Notes: generated from the sequence alone by a model not told the origin. DNA of 64,000 nucleotides from Arthrobacter sp. OVS8 (GCA_028370155.1 CP116670.1:1984001-2048000); one strand, 5' to 3'. Shown: positions 29,056-38,996, counted from the first letter of the stretch. Numbers and translations are program-made.

Positions 29056-29457
29056 CTACCCTGGGGTGGCGAGTTCGCCGGTCACATACTGGGCGCGGCC
29101 AAAGCCGAACGACCAGTCCCCCGCAGTGTTTTCGACATAGCCGATAAACACGTCTCCGCCGGCGATTCCGGCGGCGGCCAGGTTTGCGGCGATCGCCGCA
29201 AACAGCGACTGCTTGGCCTCCTGGCTGCGTCCCGCCTGTGTAAAGATCTGGATCATCACAACATCCGGCGTCCGCTCAAACCCAAGCCCCGCATCCTGGG
29301 CGACGATCTGCCCCTGCGGATGCTCGGTCAGCACGTGGAAATAGTCCCGCTCCGGAATGCCGTATTCGGCCAGGATGGCGTCGTGGATGCCCTGGCTGAT
29401 CTGCCGGAGCCACTCGGGGCCGTGGCCCTGGTTGACGTCTATGCGCACGAGAGGCAC
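29056..29457 (-). CDS. Tautomerase-family protein under iol-type operator control
   Basis: About 133 residues. The GTG at 29457 follows AAGGAG and gives MPLVRIDVNQ, so after Met removal the conserved catalytic Pro becomes residue 1, the hallmark of the 4-oxalocrotonate tautomerase superfamily. Further features are GIHDAILAEYGIPERDYFHVL and VMIQIFTQAGRS, typical of the longer (about 130-residue) tautomerase_2 type. The operator TTTGTCCTGACAT lies 19 bases upstream. It may act on an enolisable keto intermediate of inositol breakdown, which is an inference from its location and operator. Confidence 0.78.
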   Translation of the reverse strand: MPLVRIDVNQGHGPEWLRQISQGIHDAILAEYGIPERDYFHVLTEHPQGQIVAQDAGLGFERTPDVVMIQIFTQAGRSQEAKQSLFAAIAANLAAAGIAGGDVFIGYVENTAGDWSFGFGRAQYVTGELATPG

Positions 29458-29475
29458 TCTTTGCTCCTTCGATAG

Positions 29476-29488
29476 TTTGTCCTGACAT
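29476..29488 (-). promoter_or_regulatory. iol-type operator of the tautomerase gene
   Basis: TTTGTCCTGACAT is identical to sites at 8646 and 16713. On the minus strand a possible -10, TAGTAT, directly abuts the operator, with TTGCGC about 18 bases farther upstream, so a bound regulator would block initiation. Confidence 0.6.
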
Positions 29489-29535
29489 ACTAACAAAGCG
29501 TGGAAGAATGGCGCAAGGTTTTATGGCAGCACAGC

Positions 29536-29595
29536 AACGCTGGGTCACTCGGCGCCCATCCCGGGATGTGGACGGGCGTGGAGTGACCCCGCGTT
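29536..29595. repeat. 60-bp palindromic repeat, copy 1
   Basis: Ends AACGCTGGGTCACTC and GAGTGACCCCGCGTT are inverted, with an inner CATCCC/GGGATG pair. It is closely similar along its length to 30700-30760. It lies upstream of both neighbouring genes (tautomerase minus, arsR plus), so it is not a simple terminator. Confidence 0.7.
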
Positions 29596-29731
29596 GAGGT
29601 CTTGCGTATGTCCGGACGCCAGGCGTAGCCTTAAACAACCAAGAGGTTGATCAACGTATAAATTGATTACGCATAAGTTGACCACTGAACGGCAGACGGA
29701 TGGCTACCGGCGGTGAGGAGGTGGGAACCAA

Positions 29732-30097
29732 GTGCAGGTCCGCGACGACGAGATGCTCGACTCGGCCTTCCTGGCCCTCGCCGACCCCGTCCGCCGCCGC
29801 ATCATTGCCCGGCTCAGCCGGGGCCCGGCCACCGTGAACGAACTGGCGGAACCTTTCGCGATCACCAAGCAGGCGGTCTCGAAACACATCCAGGTCCTGG
29901 AGCAGGCGCAGTTGGTCACGCGCACCCGTGACGCGCAGCGCCGGCCCGTCCACCTGAACCCCGCACGGCTGGAGGCGCTCACCGCATGGATCGACCAGTA
30001 CCGGCTGGTCCGCGAGGAGCAGTTCCGCAGCCTTGACGCCGTGCTCCAATCAAACGCCGCGGCACGCGGCACCCAGGCAAAGGACTCATCATCATGA
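29732..30097 (+). CDS. ArsR/SmtB-family transcriptional regulator
   Basis: About 121 residues. The winged helix reads FLALADPVRRRIIARLSRGP, then NELAEPFAITKQAVSKHIQVLEQ as the recognition region. No Cys metal-binding motif (ELCVCDL type) is present, so it belongs to the non-metal subgroup that is commonly paired with AHSA1/SRPBCC genes. GTG at 29732 follows GAGGAGG. Its stop overlaps the ATG of the SRPBCC gene (ATGA). Confidence 0.88.
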   Translation: MQVRDDEMLDSAFLALADPVRRRIIARLSRGPATVNELAEPFAITKQAVSKHIQVLEQAQLVTRTRDAQRRPVHLNPARLEALTAWIDQYRLVREEQFRSLDAVLQSNAAARGTQAKDSSS

Positions 30098-30576
30098 CCA
30101 ACGCCCTGAAACTCAGTGTCCCGGAGGGACTGCCCTTCATCGATTGCGAGCGGGACTTCGACTTCCCCGTCGCCGAGGTGTTCCGGGCCCACAAGGAACC
30201 TGCCCTCGTGGCCCAGTGGCTCGGCCCGCGGCGGCTGAAGATGGAGATCGATCACTACGACTTCCGGACCGGCGGCAGCTACCGCTACACCCACACGGGG
30301 CCGGACGGTGACACCTACGGCTTCACCGGGGTCTTCCACACGGTCCGGGAAACCGACTTCGCCATCCAGACCTTCGAGTTCGACGGCTACCCGGACGTCG
30401 TCAGCATCGAGTTCCTGACCTTCGAGGATCTTGGCGGCGGCCGCACCCGGCTGAAGGCCCACGGGGTGTATCCCAGCATGGAGGCGCGCGACGGCATGGC
30501 GCAGTCCGGCATGGAAGGCGGGCTGACCGAAGGCTACGAGCGGCTCGACGAGCTCCTCGCCGGCGCGAAAGTCTGA
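30094..30576 (+). CDS. SRPBCC (AHSA1-like) domain protein
   Basis: 160 residues. FPVAEVFRAHKEPALVAQWLGP is the AHSA1/SRPBCC opening, followed by GGSYRYTHTGPDGDTYGF and FLTFEDLGGGRTRL. The fold binds hydrophobic ligands. ArsR-SRPBCC pairs are common in actinobacteria, but their physiological role is usually unknown. It is translationally coupled to the ArsR gene and followed by a terminator. Confidence 0.85.
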   Translation: MTNALKLSVPEGLPFIDCERDFDFPVAEVFRAHKEPALVAQWLGPRRLKMEIDHYDFRTGGSYRYTHTGPDGDTYGFTGVFHTVRETDFAIQTFEFDGYPDVVSIEFLTFEDLGGGRTRLKAHGVYPSMEARDGMAQSGMEGGLTEGYERLDELLAGAKV

Positions 30577-30634
30577 ACGGCAGGGTTTCTGAACGGCAGC
30601 GTTCGGGAACGGCCGTGTTTCTGAATAGCAGAGT

Positions 30635-30691
30635 ACGACGGCGGCGGCCCGCCATCCGTGGAGATGGTGACCCTCCGCCGTCGTGCTTTCT
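30635..30691 (+). terminator. Terminator of the arsR-SRPBCC operon
   Basis: Arms ACGACGGCGG and CCGCCGTCGT are followed by GCTTTCTT. Three loose copies of TTTCTGAA(C/T)(A/G)GCAG precede it between 30585 and 30632. Confidence 0.7.
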
Positions 30692-30699
30692 TAACGCAC

Positions 30700-30760
30700 A
30701 ACGCGGGGTCACCTCCGGTCCATCCCAGGGCGTGGGACGGGCCGGTGGTGACCCCGCGTT
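30700..30760. repeat. 60-bp palindromic repeat, copy 2
   Basis: Ends AACGCGGGGTCACC and GGTGACCCCGCGTT are a perfect inverted repeat. The interior (CCATCCC...GGGACGGGC) matches copy 1 at 29536-29595. It lies between the convergent SRPBCC and sucD genes. Confidence 0.7.
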
Positions 30761-30776
30761 TGGTGGTGCTGTGAGC

Positions 30777-31679
30777 CTAGAGGGCTGCGAAGACTTCGCG
30801 CAGGAGCGTGGCGGTCTCGGACGGCGTCTTGCCGACCTTGACGCCGGCAGCCTCGAGGGCTTCCTTCTTGGCCTGGGCGGTGCCCGCGGAGCCCGAGACG
30901 ATGGCGCCTGCGTGGCCCATGGTCTTGCCCTCCGGAGCGGTGAAGCCGGCCACGTAGCCAACAACCGGCTTGGTGACGTGGGCCTTGATGTAGTCCGCGG
31001 CACGCTCTTCGGCGTCGCCGCCGATTTCGCCGATCATAACGATCGCCTTGGTCTCCGGGTCAGCCTCGAACGCTTCGAGCGCATCGATGTGGGTGGTGCC
31101 GATGACCGGGTCGCCGCCGATGCCGATGGCGGTGGAGAAGCCGAGGTCGCGCAGTTCGTACATCATCTGGTAGGTCAGGGTGCCTGACTTGGAGACGAGG
31201 CCGATGGGGCCCTTGCCGGTGATGTTGGCCGGGGTGATGCCAACGAGGGCCTCGCCCGGGGTGATGATGCCGGGGCAGTTCGGTCCGATGATGCGGGTGA
31301 CCTGCTTGCCGTTGGCGTCCACCTTGGACTGGGCCAGCGCCCAGAACTCGGCGGAGTCCTGGACCGGCACGCCTTCGGTGATGACAACCACCAGGCCGAT
31401 GCCGGCCTCGATGGCTTCAACGACGGCGTCCTTGGTGAAAGCCGGCGGTACGAAGACGATGGAGACGTCAGCGCCGGTCTCGGCCATGGCTTCCTTGACG
31501 GTGCCGAAGACGGTGATCTCGGTGTCGCCGTGCAGGACCGTGCTGCCGGCCTTGCGGGCGTTGACGCCACCAACAACGTTGGTGCCGGCCTTCAGCATCA
31601 GGGCGGTGTGCTTGGTGCCTTCGCCGCCGGTGATGCCCTGGACGATGACCTTGGAGTCCTTGTTCAGATAAATAGACAT
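30777..31679 (-). CDS. sucD: Succinyl-CoA synthetase, alpha subunit
   Basis: 300 residues, uninterrupted and full length. [20 protein letters not shown] forms the CoA-binding domain. The ligase signature [13 protein letters not shown] follows, and [20 protein letters not shown] contains the phosphorylated histidine. It makes succinate plus nucleoside triphosphate in the TCA cycle. It lies 12 bases after sucC. Confidence 0.96.
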   Translation of the reverse strand: MSIYLNKDSKVIVQGITGGEGTKHTALMLKAGTNVVGGVNARKAGSTVLHGDTEITVFGTVKEAMAETGADVSIVFVPPAFTKDAVVEAIEAGIGLVVVITEGVPVQDSAEFWALAQSKVDANGKQVTRIIGPNCPGIITPGEALVGITPANITGKGPIGLVSKSGTLTYQMMYELRDLGFSTAIGIGGDPVIGTTHIDALEAFEADPETKAIVMIGEIGGDAEERAADYIKAHVTKPVVGYVAGFTAPEGKTMGHAGAIVSGSAGTAQAKKEALEAAGVKVGKTPSETATLLREVFAAL

Positions 31680-31691
31680 AGTCGAGTCCCT

Positions 31692-32860
31692 TTACTTCGC
31701 TGCGTTGGCGAGCTCGGCAGCCTTGTCGGCGCCCTCGTCCATGGTGGCGGCCAGGGTAACCAGCGGGTGGTTGGCCTCGGCCAGGATGCGGCGGCCTTCC
31801 TCAACGTTGTTCCCGTCGAGGCGGACTACCAGCGGCTTGTTCGCGGAGTGGCCCAGCTCGGCCAGTGCACCGACGATGCCCTTGGCGACGGCGTCACAGG
31901 CGGTGATGCCGCCGAAGACGTTGACGAAGACGGACTTGACCTGCGGGTCGCCCAGGATGACGTCGAGGCCTGCGGCCATGACCTCGGCGGAAGCTCCACC
32001 GCCGATGTCCAGGAAGTTGGCGGGCTTGACGTTGCCGTGGTTCTCGCCGGCGTAGGCAACGACGTCGAGGGTGGACATGACCAGGCCTGCACCGTTACCG
32101 ATGATGCCCACGGATCCGTCCAGCTTGACGTAGTTGAGGTCCTGCGCCTTGGCCTTGGCCTCGAGCGGGTCAGCAGCGTCCTTGTCTTCAAGGTGGGCGT
32201 GCTTGGGGTGACGGAAATCGGCGTTCTCGTCGAGGGAGACCTTGCCGTCGAGGGCAACGATGTCGCCTGCGCCGGTCAGGACCAGCGGGTTGACCTCCAC
32301 GAGAGTGGCGTCTTCCTTCTTGAAAACGTCCCAGAGCTTCAGGATGACGCCGGCAACCTTGCCGCGCAGTTCCTCGGCGAAGCCTGCGGCGGCGACGATT
32401 TCGTCGGCCTTGGCCTGGTCGATGCCGACGGCCGGGTCGATCGCGATCTTGGCCAGGGCTTCGGGCCGCTCAACGGCGAGCTGCTCGATTTCCATGCCGC
32501 CTTCAACCGAGCACATGGCCAGGTAGTTGCGGTTGGCCCGGTCCAGAAGAACGGAGAAGTAGTATTCCTCGGCGATGTCTGCACCCTGGGCGATCATCAC
32601 GCGGTGGACGGTGTGGCCCTTGATGTCCATGCCGAGGATGTTGGTGGAGTGTTCAAACGCCTCGTCAGCGGTCTTGGCGACCTTGACGCCGCCGGCCTTG
32701 CCGCGGCCTCCGGCCTTGACCTGCGCCTTTACGACAGTTACCCCGCCGATTTTTCGGCAGCTGCCTTTGCTTCTTCAGGGGTGTGCGCCACGATGCCAGC
32801 AAGCACGGGTACACCGTGCGCCTCGAACATATCGCGCGCCTGGTATTCAAACAGGTCCAC
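31692..32860 (-). CDS. sucC: Succinyl-CoA synthetase, beta subunit
   Basis: About 390 residues. It begins [22 protein letters not shown] at a GTG preceded by AAGGAC. ATP-grasp motifs [28 protein letters not shown] and [16 protein letters not shown] follow. A G is lost near 32745 (TCGGCGGGG for TCGGGCGGGG). It forms the nucleotide- and succinate-binding half of the enzyme with sucD. The region 32861-33084 upstream holds its promoter but no further gene. Confidence 0.93.
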
Positions 32861-33084
32861 GGTTTAGTGTCCTTCTACGTCGAAGTAGTTTCTGTACAGC
32901 CGGACCCCACGTTATCGCGGTTACCGGGCTGCGGAATAAACGCACCCTGCGACTAGCTTGGAAACGAGCCACACGGCGCAATGCTCCTTTCGGAACTCTA
33001 GTCCTTTCTGCGGACCAGCCCGTTCCAGAGTACCCGTTATGTGAGTAAGGACACTATTCTATGGAGCGTAGAAAAACCGCTAGA

Positions 33085-33783
33085 TTACGGGGTTTTTGGC
33101 GCATCCGAAGGGGCCTGGGAGGCTTTTTTGCCGGCGGCCGGGATCAGCTCGTAATGATCCCGCGACACGAAGAAGGCGACGCCGGCGGAGACGTTTCCGC
33201 AGGCGACACCGCCGTTGTAGGCCGAGCAGCGCAGGCCGTTGCGCTCGAGGTTCTGGCCGTCGTCGAGGACGGGCAGCTGCGAAATGGGGCCCTTGCGGCT
33301 GCCGCCGGGCCCGAATTCGGCCTCCTGCTGTGTGACCCCGGAACGGCATTCGCCGTAGCCAGCCGTTTTCGGGGTAAGCAGCGCGACGCCGCCGAGGTAG
33401 CCAAGGCCCGTTCCGCCGCAATCGTCCGTGATGTCCGTGGGCGCCGGCTTGGGATAGGCCGCGAGTTCGCAGTGCGCCACGGGGACGGTGGCCAGCTTGT
33501 TGTTGTTGGCGTCCGAGAAGCCGTTCGGCTCATACGGGAGGTTCACGTGCCGGCCTTTGGCTGACGTCAGTGAGCAGACCACGTTCCGGTCCGCGGTCAC
33601 GAAGCTGAGCACGTCCTGGCCCGCCGAATACTTCGCAGCGTCCGTCAGGGGCGCCTGCGTGAGCTGCTCCAGCGGGGGCAGCGGCGCGGGCGGTACGTAG
33701 TCCGGGTCCTTCTGCGTGACGGTGCATGCCGTGGACGCCAGCAGGATAAGGGCGGCCAGGGTCCCCGGCAGTGTCCGTCGCAT
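33085..33783 (-). CDS. Hypothetical lipoprotein
   Basis: About 232 residues. MRRTLPGTLAALILLASTAC gives a type II signal with lipobox LASTAC. The mature part begins with a Pro-rich spacer (VPPAPLPPLEQL). It has four conserved-looking Cys (VVCSLTS, HCELAAY, DDCGG, LRCSAYNGGVACG), probably disulfide-bonded, and ends in an Ala/Pro tail. I do not recognise a family. An alternative start lies three codons upstream. Confidence 0.75.
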   Translation of the reverse strand: MRRTLPGTLAALILLASTACTVTQKDPDYVPPAPLPPLEQLTQAPLTDAAKYSAGQDVLSFVTADRNVVCSLTSAKGRHVNLPYEPNGFSDANNNKLATVPVAHCELAAYPKPAPTDITDDCGGTGLGYLGGVALLTPKTAGYGECRSGVTQQEAEFGPGGSRKGPISQLPVLDDGQNLERNGLRCSAYNGGVACGNVSAGVAFFVSRDHYELIPAAGKKASQAPSDAPKTP

Positions 33784-33831
33784 GGGCTCCATTATGCCTG
33801 CAGGGATGCCGGGCGCCCGCGACCGATGGCG

Positions 33832-35165
33832 TCAGCGCCCGACGCCGGGTGTCCCGCCGACGATCGCGGTGATGATGTCGACGGCGGCGCCGACGCTGTC
33901 TTCCGCTTCGAACTGCCCCCGCATCGCCTGGGCCCGGGCGCGCCAGGACGGATCTCCCAGCACGGTGTCGACGGCGGAGCGGATTGCCGCGGCGCTGGGT
34001 GTCTCGGTTTTCAGGTTGACACCGACGCCGGCGTATTCCACCCGGGCGTTGACGTCGCTTTTGCCCTCGTTGAGGCCCGCCGTCACGAGCGGGACCCCGT
34101 GGGACAGGCTTAGCAGCACTCCCCGAAGCCCCCGTTGGTGACGAAAACGTCCGTGGCCGGAAAGACCCGGGCGAAGTCGACGTAGTCCTCGACGAGGACG
34201 TTGGGCTGCGGATACCGCCGTCGCAGTTCCTGGGTGTTGGCGCCGCCGGTCGCCACGATGACGAGGCAATCCGTGTCCTTCAGCGCCTCGATGGCGGGGA
34301 TCATCAGCTTTGCCGGGTCCCTGTTGTCAACAGTTCCCTGGGTGACGACGACGGTCCGGCGATGCGTTCCGTCCGCCGTCGGCTTGGCGTCCGCCGTCGG
34401 CTTGGCGTCCGCGGTGGCGTCCTCCGGGCCGTCGGGTGCCGGCGTCCGGTAAGGCAGCAGGGCGCCGACGTAGTGGACTTTCGGGTTGACGTTCCGCCGC
34501 GGAAAATCCAGCGACGCGGTGCCCGTCTGGATGATCGCGTGCGACCACAGGTAGGTCTCGTCGGTGATGGGGTCCCCGCCGGGTGCGGAGACCGTAGGCC
34601 TGCAGTTGCCGTGCGTAGCTGGTCCGCGCCGGCTTGGTGACGAACTGGTCCGAGACCAGGCGTGCGCCGGCATGGAGGATCTTGTCGGCTGGGGTTCGTG
34701 CGGGCGCAAAGCCGAAGAACATCGGAGGCACCAGCGGATCGCTTTCCATGTTGCCGATGGCGACGAAGCTGACCACGGGTTTGCCCAGCACCACGGCTAC
34801 GAGCCGCTGGACGAACATGCTGTTGTCCATAACGACGGCGTCGAACGGAAAGCGCTGGTACACGTCCCTGATGTCCTCGAAAAATTCGTGACGTTGCTGG
34901 CGAAGATCCGTTCGCCGTCGAACCGGATGGCCATGGGCCCCTTGAGCCGGGCACGCTGCGGGTAGAGCTCATTGAGGTTGTCCCCGGTGTGTTCCACCGC
35001 GCGGTCGTACGGGTAGTGCGTGATGCCCAGCTCGTTCAGCCGGCCGGCCAGCGTGCGGCCGGTGTACCAGCCGACGTCATGGCCCTGGTCCTTCAGGCGG
35101 ACGCCGATGCCCGTCATGGGGTTGAAGTGCCCGGGGATGGCCTGGCTGGCCAACAGGATTCTCAT
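33832..35165 (-). CDS. UDP-glycosyltransferase, MGT/GT1 type
   Basis: About 440 residues. It starts MRILLASQAIPGHFNPMTGI, the GT1 opening, and has VVVTQGTVDNRDPAKL, then VEDYVDFARVFPATDVFVTNGGFG and LSHGVPLVTAGLNEGK, the nucleotide-sugar-binding motif. Three frameshifts occur near 34885, 34595 and 34120. Between the domains are two exact 18-bp tandem repeats (34371-34406) encoding ADAKPT twice, then a degenerate third copy, in a loop that can vary in length. Such enzymes glucosylate macrolides, flavonoids or lipids; the acceptor is unknown. Confidence 0.75.
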
Positions 35166-35173
35166 GCCTGAGT

Positions 35174-37704
35174 CTAGGCGTCGAGTTTTGTCAGCGGGGC
35201 GTAGCGGAGCAGGAGCCGCTTCTCGCCGACGCTGAACTTCACCTTGGCGACGGTTTTGTCCCCGCCCCCTCGACGGCCAGCACGGTGCCGTTGCCGAAGC
35301 TCGTGTGGTTGACCTTGTCTCCCACACTGACGGCGACCACTTCTTTCTGCGGCTGCACGCGGTTCTTGGCGATGGCTGCCGGGACGTCGGCATTGAAGCC
35401 GGCCGTGGGGCTGGCTTCGGCGCCGCGGGCGGTGCCGGCTCCCAGAACGATCCGCCGTAGCGGCTCGAGCCGATGGAGGCCCCGCTCCCCCAGCCGCCGG
35501 CCTGGCGGGTGGATCCTTCACGCTTCCATTCCACGAGGTCGGCCGGGATTTCCTCGATGAACTGGCTGGCCGGGTTGTACTGGCTCTGGCCCCACATGCT
35601 GCGGACCTCGGAGCGGGTCAGGTAGAGGCGCTTCCGGGCCCGGGTCAGGCCGACGTACGCCAGCCGGCGCTCCTCGGCCAGTTCCTTGGGGTCCGTGGCG
35701 GAGCGCTGGTGCGGGAAGAGGCCGTGCTCCATGCCGGTCAGGAACACCACCGGAAATTCGAGTCCCTTGGCGGTGTGCAGGGTCATCAGGGTGACCACGC
35801 CCAGCCGCTTGGCTTCGGCGACGGCGGCCGCCAGTTCGTCGGCGGACCCCTCCGGCGCGTCCGGGATCTGGTCGGCGTCGGCCACGAGGAGACGCCTTCC
35901 AGGAAGGCACCCAGTGAACCCTCCGGGTTGTCGCGTTCGTATTCCCTGACGACGGCGACCAGTTCGGCCAGGTTCTCCACCCGGGACTCGTCCTGCGGGT
36001 CGGTGCTGGACCGAAGGGTTGCGAGGTAGCCGGTCTGTTCGAGTACGGCTTCCAGGGCGGCGGCCGCGCCGGATCCGGAGGCCACCTCGGCGAGGTCGTC
36101 GAGCAACTTCACGAAGCCCTGGACCGCATTAACGGAACGGGTGGCCATGCCCGGCGCTTCGTCGGCGCGGCGGGCGGCTGCCATAAAGGAGATCCGGTCG
36201 CGCTGCGCGAGCGAGGCCACCGCGCCTTCGGCCCGGTCGCCGATGCCGCGTTTGGGCTCGTTCAGGATGCGGCGGAGGTTGACATCGTCGTCCGGGTTGA
36301 CCAGCACGCGCAGGTACGCGAGCGCATCCTTGATTTCCTTGCGCTCGTAGAAGCGGGTCCCGCCGACCACTTTGTATGGAAGCCCGACGCGGACCAGAAC
36401 ATCCTCGATGGAGCGGGACTGGGCGTTGGTGCGGTAGAAGATGGCGACGTCTCCGGGGCGGAGGTCGCCTTCATCCTGCAGCCGGTCGATCTCCTTGGCA
36501 ATGAACTGGGCTTCGTCGTGTTCGTTCTCGCCTACGTAGCCGACGATCTTCTCGCCGTCGCCTTCCGCTGTCCACAGCCGTTTCTCCGGCCGGTTGGGGT
36601 TGCGGGAGATGACCGAGTTGGCGGCGCTGAGGATGGTCTGGGTGGAGCGGTAGTTCTGCTCGAGCTTGATGGTGCGGGCGTCCGGGTAGTCCTTCTCGAA
36701 CTCCACGATGTTCCGGATGTCGGCGCCGCGGAAGGCGTAGATCGACTGGTCAGAGTCGCCGACGACCGTGAGTTCAGCGGCGCCCTCGCCCTCTCCCACG
36801 ATCTCGCGCACCAGCGCGTACTGGGCGTGGTTGGTGTCCTGGTATTCGTCGACCAGGACGTGCCGGAAGCGGCGCCGGTAGGACTCGGCGAGCGCGGGGA
36901 AGGCCCGGAACATGTAGACCGTCTCGGCGATCAGGTCATCGAAGTCCATGGCGTTGGCCTGGCGGAGCCGCTGCGTGTAGCCCTTGAAGACCTCGGCGAC
37001 GGCCTGTTCGAAGGGGTCGTTGTAGTTGGCACTGGAGGAGTAGCTGTCAGCGTCGATCAGCTCGTTCTTGAGTGCGGAGATTTTGTGCTGGATCGCTTTG
37101 GGGGCGAACCGTTTCGGGTCGAGGTCCAGGCTCTTGGCCACCAGGGTGATGAGGCGCAGCGAGTCCGCGGAATCGTAGATGGAGAAGTTGGAGTTCAGGC
37201 CGACGTTCTTGGCCTCGCGGCGCAGGATGCGGACGCAGGAGGAGTGGAAAGTGGAGACCCACATGGTCTTGGCCCGGGCGCCCACCAGGGCTTCGACCCG
37301 CTCCCGCATTTCGGCGGCAGCCTTGTTGGTGAAGGTGATGGCCAGGATCTCGCCGTGGTGTGCGCGCCGAGTGGCGATCAGGTAGCCAATGCGGTTGCTG
37401 AGCACGCGGGTCTTGCCCGATCCGGCGCCGGCGACAATCAGGAGGGCGCTGCCGGCGTGTTTGACGGCTTCTTCCTGCTGGGGGTTGAGGCCTTCGAGGA
37501 GCTCGGCCGCGCCGGGGAGCCGGGGTGGTCCCCATCCCCGGCTGAGTGGTCCCCTTGGCCGCCGTCGTGCCCGACGCCCGGGGCCGAATTCCGGGCGGAA
37601 TCCAGGGCCGTCATCCCGTTGCCGGCAGGCGTTTTGGTGCGCGCCGCCGTCTTCGAGGCAGCTTGGAACGGTCCGTCGGCGTAAGGGTCAAACAACATAT
37701 CCAT
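35174..37704 (-). CDS. pcrA: ATP-dependent DNA helicase of the UvrD/PcrA family
   Basis: About 840 residues. LNPQQEEAVKHAGSALLIVAG (Q motif) leads to Walker A GAGSGKTRVLSNRI. TFTNKAAAEMRERV, LVDEYQDTNHAQ (motif II), VGDSDQSIYAFRGAD, LEQNYRST, TLHTAKGLEFPVVF and YVGLTRARKRLYL complete the superfamily 1 set. The C-terminal Tudor-like domain ends VGEKRLLLRYAPLTKLDA. It unwinds DNA in repair and replication restart. Four frameshifts (near 37518, 35890, 35435 and 35270) interrupt the reading. Confidence 0.93.
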
Positions 37705-37754
37705 GGTGTTAACAAGTCTAGGCGGTGCCGCTGACAGTCAGGTCCGCCCCTTGG

Positions 37755-38000
37755 GGACATGCCCTCCCCTAGCCGCAATCACTGGACATACTGCCCATAT
37801 GCCCACTCCGCACGGGCAAGAATGAGCATGTCCCCTCGCCCCTACAGAACCTCCGACCGGACATGCTCTCCGTTGCCCGCAACCACTGGACATACTGCCG
37901 GTATGCTCACTCTCCGCGACCAGGAATGAACATGTCCCCGGCCGGCCGCAGCGAAGAATGAGCATGTCCGGTCATGTGCGTCCGGGATGAGCATGTGCCG
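37755..38000. repeat. Two 79-bp palindromic repeat units plus half copies
   Basis: Unit 1 (37755-37833) and unit 2 (37859-37937) are each exactly 79 bases. Both start GGACATGC and end CATGTCC and share the inner block ACTGGACATACTGCC. Two half copies (AATGAGCATGTCC near 37957, ATGAGCATGTG near 37988) follow. A degenerate relative, GCACTGGACATAGTCCC, lies at about 39656 after the membrane-protein gene. The gap from 37705 to 38028 holds only this element. Confidence 0.7.
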
Positions 38001-38028
38001 CAGGGCGGAGGGAGTCGGACGCCCGGAC

Positions 38029-38885
38029 CTAGGCCACAGAGCCGGATTCGAGAGCGGCACGGAGCTGGCGGACCGCCGTCGTGCCGCCGGCGACGAACCA
38101 GTCGAGTCCGTTGACCCGCACGACGTCGGCCGCTCCGCCGGCCGCGAGGACAATGGCTTTCCCGGGCAGCCAGTCCCATTCCGGGCAACTGTGCTGGAAC
38201 CAGCAGCCCAGTTCACCGTCGGCCACCCGGCTCAGGTCGCAGGAGCCCGAGCCAAACATGCGCAGCGCGGCGGCAGAGGTCGCGGCGGCGTGCCACGGCA
38301 TCGCGCACATCGGGTCGGCGAGCCAGGTGGGGTGGATGTAGGTCGCGGCACCGAGCTCGGACAATGGCGTGTCCGAACGGCCGGCGTCGGGGACTCCCGC
38401 GCCGCCGAAAGTGGTCAGCCGTTCACCGTTGAGCGTTGCCGGCCGGGCTGTTCCGCCGAGCCAGAGCTTGTCCTCCTCGGGCTGGAAGATCCCGCCGAGC
38501 ACCACACCGGAAGAGTCCTTGAGGGCGATGGCGGAGCACCAGTACGTGGAGCCGTGCAGGAAGTTGTAGGTACCGTCGACCGGGTCGATCACCCAGGTCC
38601 GGCCGCTGGTGCCGTCCACGGATGCGCCCTCTTCGCCGAGGATGCCGTCGTCGGGCGGCAGCGCCGGAGCTGTTCCAGCACATAGGCCTCGGCGGCGTGG
38701 TCTGCGGCAGTGACGACGTCGGAAACCGACGTCTTTTGCCGGCCCTCCAGCCCGGCCTGCCGCATGAGGAGCGCCAGCGTCCCGGCCTCGCGCACAAGGG
38801 CCTCGGCGAGCTGATAGTCGTCCAGGGCGGGGTTGAGTTCAGCAGTGCTGTGCCGGCCGAGCCGGTGCTTTCCAAGTTCGGTCAC
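38029..38885 (-). CDS. Inositol monophosphatase-family phosphatase
   Basis: About 285 residues. SDVVTAADHAAE (motif with metal-binding residues), IDPVDGTYNFLHGSTYWCSAI (the DPxDGTxNF motif) and PEWDWLPGKAIVLAAGG (the WDxxxG motif) identify the Li-sensitive, Mg-dependent phosphatase superfamily. Substrates in this family include inositol-1-phosphate, histidinol phosphate and fructose bisphosphate. One frameshift lies near 38660. GTG at 38885 follows GGAG. Confidence 0.85.
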
Positions 38886-38996
38886 GCGCTCCAGCCTATC
38901 GGCGCCCGCCGGCAGTGAACAGGCGCCGTCGCGGGGCGGTGCCGCCCCGCGACGGCCGGCGCCCTGCAGCCACGCGCCCCGGGCGATAATGGAGCC

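Noticed and set aside
37755..38000. CRISPR array
   Set aside because: Only two full units, each itself palindromic over its whole length, with no uniform spacers and no cas genes nearby.
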